Notes: a model not told the origin generated them from the sequence alone. A DNA stretch of 60,032 nt from JAAXGI01 sp963579625 (GCA_963579625.1 CAUZHN010000005.1:1-60032), one strand, 5' to 3'; numbered from the stretch's first letter, positions 16,263 through 24,830 are shown. Translations and numbers: made by a program.

Positions 16263-17699
16263 ATGTCTATTCGCGTTCGCTTCGCTCCGTCCCCGACCGG
16301 TCACCTACATCTTGGAGGAGCCCGCACCGCGCTCTTCAACTGGCTGGTGGCCCGGAGCGAGGGTGGGGCCTTCATCCTACGGATTGAAGATACGGATCGG
16401 GATCGCTCCTCACAGGAGATGGTCAGGGGCATTCTTCATGGTATGGAGTGGTTGGGGTTGGACTGGGACGAGGGACCGTTCTTCCAGAGTCAGGGGCTGG
16501 CTCGGCATAGAATCGAGGTGGGAGAGCTTCTCGGCCGAGGGCTCGCCTATAGAGACTTCACCTCGACTGAGGAGTTGGCCGGTGTCAGAAAGGAGAACCC
16601 TGCCGACGCGGTGCGTTACCCTAGGAAACAGGCTGACCGGTTGGCCCCAGGGAAAGCGGATCAGAGGGCATTGGATGGAGAAGCTCACGCAATTCGTTTT
16701 CGGATACCGTCAGGCGAGACGTCTTGGAGAGATCTGGTGCATGGACTCATCCGTTTCCGGAACGAGGACATCGAAGATCTCGTCCTGTTGCGAACCGATG
16801 GAACCCCCACCTACAACCTTGCAGTTGCTTCCGACGACGCGCATATGCGGATTACTCATGTCATCCGTGGCAATGACCACCTCTCAAACACTCCCAAGCA
16901 GATTCTTATCCTGCAGGCTCTCGGAAGACCTGTGCCAATCTTTTCACATGTGCCCATGATCTTAGGGCCTGACGGCAGGAGGTTGTCGAAGAGGCACGGG
17001 GCCACTGCGGTCGGCGACTACGAGGCGCGGGGGATCCTGCCCGAAGCGATGCTCAATTTTCTTGCACTGTTGGGTTGGTCTCCCGGCGCCGATGAAGAGT
17101 TGATGGACAGGGAGGAGTTGATCCAAAAGTTCTCCCTAAACCGGGTTCTCAAGAAGAGCGCGATCTTCGATATGGCGAAACTCGAATGGCTGAATGGGAA
17201 GTACCTGTGCCATATCCCAGCGGAGGATGTAGTCGATCAGGTGCTGAGTGAGATGGGATCCTCCCGAGAGGAGGCCGAGAAGCGACTGGTGGAGGATCGG
17301 GCCTGGTTCCTCAGACTCATCGACCTCCTGAAGCCCCGGGCCCGAACCGCCGGGGACATCGCTGCCCAGGCGAAAGTATTTTTCGAGGACTCGGTGCAGC
17401 TAGAAGCTGAGGCGGTGCGGCAGTACTGGAGCAAAGATCCTAGAATGATCTGTGGCTTGCTTGCTGCGCTCGAAGAACGGTTTGCCGGGGTGCCCTGGGA
17501 GGAAGATGAGTTGGAGGCAGCTCTTCGCGGGCTTGCTGATGAGCATGGACTCGGAGCCGGTAGACTGATCCACCCACTGCGTGTTGCGTTGACCGGTCAG
17601 GCTGTGAGCCCCGGAATTTTCGAGGTACTCCGCTTTCTTGGTCGAGACCTTGCGTTGGTTCGAATTAGGGCCGCTGTCAGTTGCCTTAATGAAATGTAG
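16263..17699 (+). CDS. gltX: Glutamyl-tRNA synthetase
   Basis: A 478-residue class I aminoacyl-tRNA synthetase that charges tRNA with glutamate. The ATP-binding HIGH-type motif is in FAPSPTGHLHLGGART at the N-terminus and the KMSKS-type motif is GRRLSKRHGATAVGDY near residue 240. The catalytic-domain segment LRIEDTDRDRS is also present. The C-terminal helical anticodon-binding domain completes a normal length. It does not carry the Cys-x-Cys zinc cluster of some GltX proteins. It lies 18 bases after ispG; the LexA-like gene follows after an 83-bp gap with its own promoter. Confidence 0.97.
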   Translation: MSIRVRFAPSPTGHLHLGGARTALFNWLVARSEGGAFILRIEDTDRDRSSQEMVRGILHGMEWLGLDWDEGPFFQSQGLARHRIEVGELLGRGLAYRDFTSTEELAGVRKENPADAVRYPRKQADRLAPGKADQRALDGEAHAIRFRIPSGETSWRDLVHGLIRFRNEDIEDLVLLRTDGTPTYNLAVASDDAHMRITHVIRGNDHLSNTPKQILILQALGRPVPIFSHVPMILGPDGRRLSKRHGATAVGDYEARGILPEAMLNFLALLGWSPGADEELMDREELIQKFSLNRVLKKSAIFDMAKLEWLNGKYLCHIPAEDVVDQVLSEMGSSREEAEKRLVEDRAWFLRLIDLLKPRARTAGDIAAQAKVFFEDSVQLEAEAVRQYWSKDPRMICGLLAALEERFAGVPWEEDELEAALRGLADEHGLGAGRLIHPLRVALTGQAVSPGIFEVLRFLGRDLALVRIRAAVSCLNEM

Positions 17700-17710
17700 A
17701 CGTAGCGCGC

Positions 17711-17739
17711 TTGACACTGTTTTAAACGGTGGGTTAAGC
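17711..17739 (+). promoter_or_regulatory. Promoter with a palindromic operator candidate before the LexA-like gene
   Basis: A perfect -35 hexamer TTGACA (17711-17716) is followed after 17 bases by a weak -10 TTAAGC (17734-17739). Overlapping the end of the -35 and filling the spacer is CACTGTTTTAAACGGTG (17715-17731), a 17-bp palindrome with a single mismatch. Repressor binding here would block RNA polymerase, and the adjacent gene encodes a LexA-type winged helix, so autorepression is plausible. The sequence is not the E. coli or B. subtilis LexA box. Confidence 0.45.
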
Positions 17740-17782
17740 TGTTCACCCGCTTACTCACTGGGCCGAGTCCCGGAGAGCGTAA

Positions 17783-18436
17783 ATGCCCACTGTTCTCACC
17801 GATCTGGAACGGCAGATACTGGACTACCTAGTTCAGTATCTTCGCACTAATACCTATCAGCCTTCTATTCGAGAGATCGGTGAGGAGTTCGACATAAGGA
17901 GTACGAAGACAGTGTCTGAACACCTGAGCGCGCTTGCTGACAAGGGGTACGTCGAGCGTGATTCCTCACGATCTCGGGGAGTTCGGATCCTGGGTGTGGA
18001 CCTCAACCCTCAGACGGTATCTGTTCCCTGTTATGTTGCGATTCCTGATGGCCTTCACGGCTTCGCGTTGGGCGAAGTCGAGGCCCACTACTCGGTTGAC
18101 CGCCGGATGGCGGGTAAGAAGGGGTGCTACTTCGTCCGAGCGCAGGGGGAAGAGTTCGAAGGTCTGGGGATCGAGCACGGAGACTTCCTACTGGTCGACC
18201 CTGCTTCGGCTGATGTGGTTAAGGAAGGAGATCTGCTCGTGATAGGGAGGTCCAAGGGGGTGGGACTCTATCGGTACAGTGGCAACGGGAGCCATCACTT
18301 TCTGAGCCCTGCTCGAGCGGGTGCGGAGCCCTTCGCCGTGGGTTTGACCGAAGATCTCGATGTCACCGGGCGAGTCACTGGATTCTTCCGAAGCCTCGAG
18401 CAGACTGCTGTCCCCGTGAGGACCACGGCTCGCTGA
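17783..18436 (+). CDS. lexA: LexA-like repressor lacking the autocleavage site and Ser-Lys dyad
   Basis: 217 residues with a normal LexA layout. The N-terminal winged helix (LTDLERQILDYLVQYL, PSIREIGEEFDIRSTKTVSE, LADKGYVERDSSRSRGVRIL) is well conserved. The S24-type C-terminal domain aligns along its length (AHYSVDRRM, LGIEHGDFLLVDP, VKEGDLLVIGR), but three key elements are replaced. The Ala-Gly cleavage site is Pro-Asp (YVAIPDGLHG), the catalytic Ser segment (GxSM) is QGEEF, and the Lys segment (VTVKR) is VGLYRY. It therefore probably cannot self-cleave on RecA filaments, and would act as a constitutive or differently regulated repressor. The stop overlaps the tadA start (TGATG). Confidence 0.85.
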   Translation: MPTVLTDLERQILDYLVQYLRTNTYQPSIREIGEEFDIRSTKTVSEHLSALADKGYVERDSSRSRGVRILGVDLNPQTVSVPCYVAIPDGLHGFALGEVEAHYSVDRRMAGKKGCYFVRAQGEEFEGLGIEHGDFLLVDPASADVVKEGDLLVIGRSKGVGLYRYSGNGSHHFLSPARAGAEPFAVGLTEDLDVTGRVTGFFRSLEQTAVPVRTTAR

Positions 18437-18993
18437 TGGCCCGGCCCGTATCCGGGCCCCTCAAGGTAGACTTCCAGCCTCCCAGCGTCGGAGATCGTGC
18501 TTGGATGGCTCGCGCGCTTGAGCGAGCACGGGAGGCTTGGGACCAGGGGGAAGTGCCCGTCGGTGCCGTTCTTGTCAGGGACGGTGCGATTCTTTCGGAG
18601 GCATTCAACAATACGATTCGTTGGTCCGATCCAACCGCTCATGCAGAAGTCGTGGCTATTCGTAAGGCGGCGAGTGGGGTGGGAGATTGGCGGCTTCAGG
18701 ATACGACCCTGTACGTGACTCTGGAGCCATGCGCACAGTGTGCTGGAGCGATCATTCTAGCTCGGATCTCACGGCTCGTTTACGCAACGGCCGACCCTAA
18801 GAGTGGCATGGTGGGAAGCCTGGGGAATCTCGTTCAGGATCCGCGACTGAATCACCGTGCGAAAGTGACCACAGGCGTACTTTCCGAAGCCTCAGCGGGG
18901 CTGCTGAGAGAGTTCTTCCGAGAAAGAAGACCGAGAACCGCCGCCGTGCCCTTCAGTGACCTCCCGGCCTCGCCAACGGAGGACGAGGTATAG
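18436..18993 (+). CDS. tadA: tRNA-specific adenosine deaminase
   Basis: A 185-residue zinc deaminase that converts A34 to inosine in the tRNA-Arg(ACG) anticodon. Zinc and catalytic motifs: DPTAHAEVVAI (His-Ala-Glu) and TLEPCAQCAGAII (Cys-x-x-Cys). VPVGAVLVRDG and GSLGNLVQDPRLNHR are typical of TadA. The start overlaps the LexA-like stop by one base. The C-terminal ~34 residues run 102 bp into the convergent antiporter gene, an unusually long overlap, so one C-terminus may be a recent extension. A guanine or cytidine deaminase is less likely given the TadA-specific C-terminal segment. Confidence 0.93.
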   Translation: MARPVSGPLKVDFQPPSVGDRAWMARALERAREAWDQGEVPVGAVLVRDGAILSEAFNNTIRWSDPTAHAEVVAIRKAASGVGDWRLQDTTLYVTLEPCAQCAGAIILARISRLVYATADPKSGMVGSLGNLVQDPRLNHRAKVTTGVLSEASAGLLREFFRERRPRTAAVPFSDLPASPTEDEV

Positions 18994-20901
18994 GGTCAGG
19001 GCTCCTCCGGCTAGCGCAACCCAAACCGGGAGACCGAATGCTGTTCCAATGTCCCCGAGAGGTACCGTGATCGCCGCGACCACCATGGCATAAGGGAGCT
19101 GTGTTCGGACATGGTCGACGTGATCACATGAGCTTGCCATCGACGATAGAACGGTAGTATCGGAGATCGGGGAGCAGTGGTCTCCGAAGATAGAGCCCGC
19201 GAGTACCGACGAGATTGCGCCCAAAAGAATCGAGTATTGGGCCCCTGCCTCGAAGCCCGCCCCGCCGCCCAGGCTTACGGTGAGGGGAATCACGAGGGGG
19301 AGGAGGATTGCCATTGCCCCCCACGAGGTGCCCGTCGCGAACGAGATCGCAGCAGCAGTGAGAAATACCAGGGCAGGAATAAGCTCGAGTGGAAGCCTCT
19401 CGCTCAGGATCTGTGACAAGTATTGAGCGGTCCCGAGCACTTCGGTGACGGATCCGAGCGACCAGGCCAGGACGAGAATGATCACCGCAACGACCATCGC
19501 CCGCATTCCCGCAACGAGGGCTCCAATGGTCTCCTGGATCGAGAGTATTCTCTGTCCGACGGACAACAGAAGAGCAACGATGCAGCCCGCTAGAGATCCC
19601 CAGAGCAAAGTTGCGAAGGGGTCTGCCTCTCCGAACACGCTCATCAGTGAGGCGCCTGGGCCTGCCACCGCGCTTCCGGTTGTGTACAGACCCCCAAGGA
19701 CTACAGCAATGACGGTCATCACCGGGACCGCGGCATTCCACCACCGTTCCGCTACGCCTGGCGGTGGCTGCATTGCTTCTCCAGATGCGTCGGTAGAAAG
19801 GAGTGCTCCTGGCCGGAATAATCCTTCTCCAGAAGCGGCGCGGGCTTCCGCCGAGGCCATTGGCCCAAAGTCCCGATTCGTCCACGAGGTAAGGAACACT
19901 AGATAGAGGGCCATCAGTGGATAAAAGCGATATGGAATTGTCTGTACGAACACACTCAGAGGCGAGGCTGCGAGCAAAGCCCCAGCCAATTCGGGGGAGG
20001 TGGTCTGCTGCTCGGCCGCGATTCGAAGCCCGTCACTGATGAGAGAGATTTCATAGCCCACCCAGGTCGAGATCGGTACAATCGCAGCTACCGGAGCGGC
20101 CGTCGAATCAACGAGGTACGCGAGCTTCTCTCGTGAGATCTTGAGGCGATCGGTGATTGGTCGCATCGTATTTCCCACGATGAGGGTGTTCGCGTAGTCA
20201 TCGAAGAAAATCGCAAGACCCGCACTCCAGGTGGCCAGCTTCCCGCGCCGACGGGTTGTCGCCCAGTTCACGACTGTGCCGACGACCCCTCGCGTTCCAC
20301 CATTTCGTGTGATTACACCGACCATGCCCCCTAGGAGGAGCGAAAAAACGACGATCTGGGTCTGCCCACTCGTATCTCCGAGGGCTGGTACGGCGAATTC
20401 GTCGATTACCCTCCAAAGAGCTGTTATGGGGTTGAACCCTACCAACGGAAGGGCTCCCAGCCAGACACCGGCGAAGAGAGAGATCACGACCTCCCGGAAG
20501 ATGAGCGCTAGCGCGATTGCCAGAAGTGGAGGGAAAAGGGAGAACCATCCCGGAACGAATGGGGCCGAGATCTCACTCTGAGTTTGCTCGAATACGGCTC
20601 GGATGGGGAGCTCGGCTCTTCGCTCGATTACCAGGCCAGCTAGCTCTTCCGAGCCGCCTGGCCCGATCGTTCCCTGAGCCATCACCCGGCCCTGCGCAGT
20701 CTCAATCCGGAAGAGGACCGACTCTCCCTCTGAACCGACCACCATGAGATCGAAAGGGGCTCCACCGACGAATACTCGCGGTGTCCCCTCGACTTCTTGC
20801 GCTAGAGTTTGAGTCGAAAATGGACCAAGTACGATCAGTCCGGCTAGCACTGCGAGCAGTTTTAGTCGCCCAGTACGCGTGCTGGAGCTGACTCGGGTCA
20901 T
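18892..20901 (-). CDS. NhaC-family Na+/H+ antiporter with an N-terminal exported domain
   Basis: 669 residues. A Sec-type signal (LLAVLAGLIVLGPFSTQTLAQ) is followed by ~80 residues of probable extracytoplasmic beta domain (TPRVFVGGAPFDLMVV and onward to about 115). Then comes an ~11-helix NhaC/ArsB-type transporter with FFDDYANTLIVGNTMRP and FGDHCSPISDTTVLSSMAS. NhaC antiporters exchange sodium for protons; relatives carry malate/lactate or arginine/ornithine, so the ion is not certain. NhaC proteins are usually shorter, so the exported N-terminal domain is extra. The gene is convergent with tadA (102-bp overlap) and divergent from pyrR. Confidence 0.85.
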   Translation of the reverse strand: MTRVSSSTRTGRLKLLAVLAGLIVLGPFSTQTLAQEVEGTPRVFVGGAPFDLMVVGSEGESVLFRIETAQGRVMAQGTIGPGGSEELAGLVIERRAELPIRAVFEQTQSEISAPFVPGWFSLFPPLLAIALALIFREVVISLFAGVWLGALPLVGFNPITALWRVIDEFAVPALGDTSGQTQIVVFSLLLGGMVGVITRNGGTRGVVGTVVNWATTRRRGKLATWSAGLAIFFDDYANTLIVGNTMRPITDRLKISREKLAYLVDSTAAPVAAIVPISTWVGYEISLISDGLRIAAEQQTTSPELAGALLAASPLSVFVQTIPYRFYPLMALYLVFLTSWTNRDFGPMASAEARAASGEGLFRPGALLSTDASGEAMQPPPGVAERWWNAAVPVMTVIAVVLGGLYTTGSAVAGPGASLMSVFGEADPFATLLWGSLAGCIVALLLSVGQRILSIQETIGALVAGMRAMVVAVIILVLAWSLGSVTEVLGTAQYLSQILSERLPLELIPALVFLTAAAISFATGTSWGAMAILLPLVIPLTVSLGGGAGFEAGAQYSILLGAISSVLAGSIFGDHCSPISDTTVLSSMASSCDHVDHVRTQLPYAMVVAAITVPLGDIGTAFGLPVWVALAGGALTLYLVLRWRGREVTEGHGGGSRSSFSEELSQQPR

Positions 20902-21034
20902 CGGGGGTCTCAGGTCTTATGGGTCCGGGAGGGGAGGTGGATATATCCCGAGCGAGGGCGGTTCATGATGAACTAGAGTTCGGGGAATGTAAAGATGGGA
21001 CGATAGGTGATTGGGGAAGTGTTTGAAGGATCCG

Positions 21035-21064
21035 TTGACACTCGCTCGAAGCCCGGTCTACGTT
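21035..21064 (+). promoter_or_regulatory. Candidate sigma-70 promoter of the pyr operon
   Basis: TTGACA (21035-21040), an 18-base spacer and TACGTT (21059-21064) lie about 40 bases before the pyrR ATG. I looked for a PyrR-type attenuator (terminator hairpin with T-run) between here and pyrR and see none. If PyrR regulates the operon, it may act at translation or not at all. Confidence 0.45.
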
Positions 21065-21104
21065 TCGCCGGTGGTTCACCTGATGACGATCGGAGCCCTT
21101 GTCC

Positions 21105-21665
21105 ATGACGGACGATGCGCCTGTTACACTTCTTGACCAAAGTGCAGTCGAGCGAGCCCTCGTTCGGATGGCGCAGGAGATCTTGGAACACAATGAAGGG
21201 ACCCGTGACCTGGTTCTCCTTGGCATCAGGCGTCGAGGGGTCGAGCTGTCGGAGCGAATTCGAAGTTTCATCAAGGGTGAGGAAGGGATCGAGATTTCGT
21301 CAGGGGCAATCGACATCACTTTGTATCGAGACGATCTGGCACAGATCGGACCTCGCCCGGTGGTCGGGGAGTCTACTCTTCCGATGGAGGGGATTGACGA
21401 CCAGACCGTGGTAATCGTGGACGATGTCCTCTTCACTGGTCGAACGGTCCGCGCCGCTCTGAATGAAGTAATGGACTGGGGTCGGCCGTCCCGGATCCTG
21501 CTTTGCGTGCTCGTCGATCGGGGTGGTCGAGAGCTTCCGATCCAGGCGGATATCGTGGGTCGACGAGTCATGGTGCGTCCGCGTGAGAAGGTAGACGTAC
21601 GAGTGCCGGAGATCGATGGTCGCCTTACCATCGAAATCTCGCTTTCGGGGGAGAAGGAGACTTGA
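21105..21665 (+). CDS. pyrR: PyrR bifunctional regulator / uracil phosphoribosyltransferase
   Basis: 186 residues. A type I phosphoribosyltransferase fold with the PRPP motif VVIVDDVLFTGRTVRAAL, the hood segment LVLLGIRRRGVELSERI and LYRDDL. PyrR proteins bind pyr mRNA in response to UMP/PRPP and have weak uracil phosphoribosyltransferase activity. ATG at 21105 is preferred to a TTG two codons upstream. The stop overlaps the pyrB start (TTGA), with GGAG just upstream, so the two are translationally coupled in pyrR-pyrB-pyrC. Confidence 0.95.
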   Translation: MTDDAPVTLLDQSAVERALVRMAQEILEHNEGTRDLVLLGIRRRGVELSERIRSFIKGEEGIEISSGAIDITLYRDDLAQIGPRPVVGESTLPMEGIDDQTVVIVDDVLFTGRTVRAALNEVMDWGRPSRILLCVLVDRGGRELPIQADIVGRRVMVRPREKVDVRVPEIDGRLTIEISLSGEKET

Positions 21666-22633
21666 ACCCGACGGTTTCGGCTTTCGGGAAGGATCTGGTC
21701 GGGCTTGAAGACCTGTCGGCCAACCAGATTCTATCAATCCTGGATACGGCCGAGCCGTTCAAGGAAATCTCCGAACGAAGAATCAGGAAAGTCCCAGTGC
21801 TTCGAGGGAAGACGATCGTGAATCTGTTCATGGAGCCGTCAACCCGCACTCGAATTTCCTTCGAATTCGCCGAAAAGCGTCTCAGCGCCGATACGGTCAA
21901 CATCACGGCGTCAGGATCCTCAGTGGTTAAAGGGGAGACCCTCGTGGATACGGCGCGGAACCTCGAAGCAATGCGGATCGACATGGTGGTGATCCGGCAC
22001 GGCTCATCTGGCGCTGCTCGGTTCTTGGCGGAACGTATCCCTTCGAACGTTGTGAATGCGGGCGATGGGGCCCATGAGCACCCCACCCAGGCTCTTCTTG
22101 ATCTTCTCACTATTCGAGATCACTTGGGGGAGATCAATGGGCTGAAAGTATGTATTGTGGGGGACATTCTTCACTCGAGGGTGGCTCGCTCGAATATCTT
22201 CGGTCTTCTCAAGCTGGGAGCGGAAGTGGGGGTGTGCGGGCCGATGACTCTCCTCCCGTCCGGGATCGACGCACTCGGCGTGCGCGTATTCAGGCGAGTC
22301 GAGGAGGCGATCGAATGGGCGGAGGTGCTGAACGTCCTACGACTTCAATTCGAGCGGATGAAAGCCGGCTTCGTTCCCTCCCTCAGGGAGTACAACCGGT
22401 TCTACGGGATCTCGACTCAGCGACTGGAGCGTGTGGATCATGAGCTCCTGATCCTTCACCCTGGGCCGATGAACCGCGGGGTAGAGATTGACTCTGATGT
22501 GGCGGACGGGCCGCACTCCGTAATTCTGGAACAGGTGACGAATGGCGTGGCGACTAGGATGGCTGTTCTCTATCTCCTTGCGGGTGGAGCGCCGGAGCAG
22601 GCCGAGGCTGCGAAGGAGGAGGGGGTAGGATGA
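21662..22633 (+). CDS. pyrB: Aspartate carbamoyltransferase catalytic subunit
   Basis: A 323-residue catalytic chain that condenses carbamoyl phosphate and aspartate, the first committed pyrimidine step. Carbamoyl-phosphate site FMEPSTRTRISFE, loop SVVKGETLVDTARNLE, HPTQALLDLLTIRDHLG, and the aspartate-side LILHPGPMNRGVEI are all present. The start is TTG at 21662 overlapping the pyrR stop, with the Shine-Dalgarno GGGGGAGAAGGAG immediately upstream. No pyrI is present, as expected for the PyrR/PyrC-associated class. It overlaps pyrC by 4 bases. Confidence 0.96.
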   Translation: MNPTVSAFGKDLVGLEDLSANQILSILDTAEPFKEISERRIRKVPVLRGKTIVNLFMEPSTRTRISFEFAEKRLSADTVNITASGSSVVKGETLVDTARNLEAMRIDMVVIRHGSSGAARFLAERIPSNVVNAGDGAHEHPTQALLDLLTIRDHLGEINGLKVCIVGDILHSRVARSNIFGLLKLGAEVGVCGPMTLLPSGIDALGVRVFRRVEEAIEWAEVLNVLRLQFERMKAGFVPSLREYNRFYGISTQRLERVDHELLILHPGPMNRGVEIDSDVADGPHSVILEQVTNGVATRMAVLYLLAGGAPEQAEAAKEEGVG

Positions 22634-23919
22634 ATACACAGCCAATCCTGTTCAGAGGGGCTCGAGTGGTGGATCCCAGCCAGAGGATCGATAAGGTGCT
22701 TGACCTCCTCCTCGCAGAGGGGAAGGTTGCCTGCGTTGGGTCTGATATAGAGGGGCCTGAGGACGCGAGGATCGAATCGTGCACAGGGCTGATTATCACC
22801 CCGGGCCTCATTGATGTTCACGTGCACCTGAGAGAGCCTGGGGGAGAGCACAAGGAAACGATCGAGACGGGAACGCGGGCGGCCGCGGCAGGAGGTTTTA
22901 CCTCAATCTGTGCGATGCCTAATACGGACCCGGTGATCGATTCGCCCGCGATGGTTGGATTTGTGGAGGCAGCGGGACGGGCTGCTCGACTTTCCAAGGT
23001 CTATCCAGTCGGAGCCATTTCTGTCGGGCAGAAGGGCGAACGACTGACCGCGATCGGGGAGTTGGTCGAAGCGGGAGCAGTCGCGATAAGCGACGATGGC
23101 CAGCCGGTGATGGACTCCGGCTTGCTACGGATGGCACTCGAATATTCGCAGGCGTTTGAGATTCCTGTGGCCGACCACCCGGAAGACATCGGGCTTTCCC
23201 GGAACGGAGTGATGAACGAGGGGCTGGTCTCGGCTCGTTTGGGCCTGCAAGGGAAGCCGAATGCCTCCGAGGACATCCACATCGCGAGAGACCTCCTGGT
23301 AGCGGAACTCACGGGGGGCCACATCCATCTCCAGCATGTCTCCACCTGTCAGGGTGTGGACCTGATCCGTAGAGCGAAAGCGCGGGGAGTCCGAGTCACT
23401 GCGGAGGCCACACCTCATCATCTTTTACTCACTGATGACGCCGTTGACGGGTACCAAACCCAGGCGAAGATGAATCCTCCGTTACGGACTGAGGCGGATC
23501 GCGAAGCAGTAGAGCAGGGGTTCTTGGACGGTACGTTGGACACACTGGTAACGGATCATGCGCCCCATCACTACGACGAGAAGGAGCAGGCCTTTGACGA
23601 TGCCCCCTTCGGGATCGTGGGCCTGGAAACCGCTCTGGGTCTCATGCTGACCCGGTTCGTCGAAGGAGGGAAGATGGACCTTCCGACCTTGGTGGAGCGC
23701 ATGAGCTTGCAGCCAGCACGAGCGTTCCGGCTCCCAGGGGGCACCCTAAAGGAAGGCTCCCCTGCCGATGTGACCTTGGTCGATCCTTTATTAGAGTGGA
23801 CCGTTGACCCTACGAAATTCTGTTCTCGTGCACGGAATACGCCGTTCGAGGGCGAGGTATTGCGGGGAAGAGCGATCCTGACGCTCGTGGACGGTTGTGT
23901 AATCCACGAAGCGGACTGA
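22630..23919 (+). CDS. pyrC: Dihydroorotase (class I)
   Basis: A 429-residue amidohydrolase that cyclises carbamoyl aspartate to dihydroorotate. Metal motifs: GLIDVHVHLREPGGEHKE near residue 60 and TDHAPHHYDEKEQAFD near residue 315; CAMPNTDPVIDS binds substrate. Length and motifs fit an active class I enzyme, the type that often associates with PyrB. The start overlaps pyrB (ATGA). A 22-base segment inside it (22963-22984) recurs exactly in the thrA leader at 34091-34112. The gene ends 15 bases from the convergent rpsT stop. Confidence 0.96.
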   Translation: MNTQPILFRGARVVDPSQRIDKVLDLLLAEGKVACVGSDIEGPEDARIESCTGLIITPGLIDVHVHLREPGGEHKETIETGTRAAAAGGFTSICAMPNTDPVIDSPAMVGFVEAAGRAARLSKVYPVGAISVGQKGERLTAIGELVEAGAVAISDDGQPVMDSGLLRMALEYSQAFEIPVADHPEDIGLSRNGVMNEGLVSARLGLQGKPNASEDIHIARDLLVAELTGGHIHLQHVSTCQGVDLIRRAKARGVRVTAEATPHHLLLTDDAVDGYQTQAKMNPPLRTEADREAVEQGFLDGTLDTLVTDHAPHHYDEKEQAFDDAPFGIVGLETALGLMLTRFVEGGKMDLPTLVERMSLQPARAFRLPGGTLKEGSPADVTLVDPLLEWTVDPTKFCSRARNTPFEGEVLRGRAILTLVDGCVIHEAD

Positions 23920-23934
23920 GCCCAACTCCCAAGG

Positions 23935-24195
23935 TCAGTCGGCGCTGAGCTGATTGACCTGAGTCTGAAGCTGGCTCTTGATACGGGCCACTCGGTTCGG
24001 ATGAAAGAGCCGCTTGCGACTGGCTTGGTCAAGTAGCGAGATGGCCTCCGAAAGCAGGGCACTAGCCGTTTCGGGGTTGTCTGCCTGACGTACCTTCTTC
24101 ACGACCGTACGGACACGTGCTCGAGTGGTGCGATTTCTCGCTGCCCACTTCTGAGACAAGACCATCCGCTTTTTCGCGCTCTTGATGTTTGGCAT
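23935..24195 (-). CDS. rpsT: 30S ribosomal protein S20
   Basis: 86 residues, Lys/Arg-rich, with the S20 signature MPNIKSAKKRM, then KWAARNRTTRARVRTVVKKV and the C-terminal helices (SRKRLFHPNRVARIKSQLQT). It binds 16S rRNA in the small subunit. ATG at 24195 is preceded by GAGG at the right spacing; an upstream in-frame start would only add seven non-family residues. Monocistronic, convergent with pyrC. The upstream gap (24196-24418) must carry its promoter, but I see no strong match. Confidence 0.95.
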   Translation of the reverse strand: MPNIKSAKKRMVLSQKWAARNRTTRARVRTVVKKVRQADNPETASALLSEAISLLDQASRKRLFHPNRVARIKSQLQTQVNQLSAD

Positions 24196-24418
24196 TTGAA
24201 CCTCAGGACCTCTCAACTTGCTTTACGGAGCGCGAAAAGATACACGCGGTGGCATGTAGGATCAACAGGGCCGAGAATAGGAGGGGCCGTTCATCCCCTA
24301 TCGTGGGGGGTTCTTCGTCCATACCGGTCACAGGTCGGCGCAAGCTCCTTCGAGGGGAGGTGGATGGTCCCCGAACAGTCGCACCACCACGTGATTTGGA
24401 CGCGCGTTCATCGTCAGG

Positions 24419-24694
24419 TCACTCCGAACAAAGGAACGAATCTGAGGTCCGGTCATCCCCGTAGAGAGCTTTCCTGGCAGGTCCCTCCCACCGGCATTCT
24501 GCGCACCAGCGCCACTCGAACGCAGAGTTGAATCGGACGAGCCATCTTACCCTGATGGGCACGATGGGGCGAAAACAGGCGGGACAATCTCGAACTGGAC
24601 GGATGATGAGCAATCCAACGACTGTGATCAGAGCCAAGCGGAGGAAGACCAGAAAGAAAAGGATAGTAGCGACGGCAAGCTCGAACTGGCTCAT
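24419..24694 (-). CDS. Small membrane protein with a zinc-ribbon-like Cys pair
   Basis: About 91 residues. One N-terminal transmembrane helix (ELAVATILFFLVFLRLAL and onward) is followed by two Cys-x-x-Cys pairs, DCPACFRPI and WCAECRWEG, about 29 residues apart, which would bind one zinc in the cytoplasm. ATG at 24694 has GGAAGG seven bases upstream. Monocistronic and divergent from the site-2 protease gene. I do not recognise the family. It is probably real, because the hydrophobic segment and paired Cys are organised and the region would otherwise be empty. Confidence 0.55.
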   Translation of the reverse strand: MSQFELAVATILFFLVFLRLALITVVGLLIIRPVRDCPACFRPIVPIRVRWLVRFNSAFEWRWCAECRWEGPARKALYGDDRTSDSFLCSE

Positions 24695-24830
24695 GCCTGT
24701 GCCTTCCAACTCTCTTCCATGGGGAAAAATAGCAGGAACAGGCCTGCCCGCCGTCCAGTGCGCGAATTCGAGAGTAATCTACAGGCTGGTCTGAGCAGTG
24801 CGGTTGGGGTACCTTGCCGAGCAAGATCCC

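Noticed and set aside
21064..21105. PyrR-dependent attenuator before pyrR
   Set aside because: Only about 40 bases separate the promoter candidate from the ATG, with no terminator hairpin and T-run.
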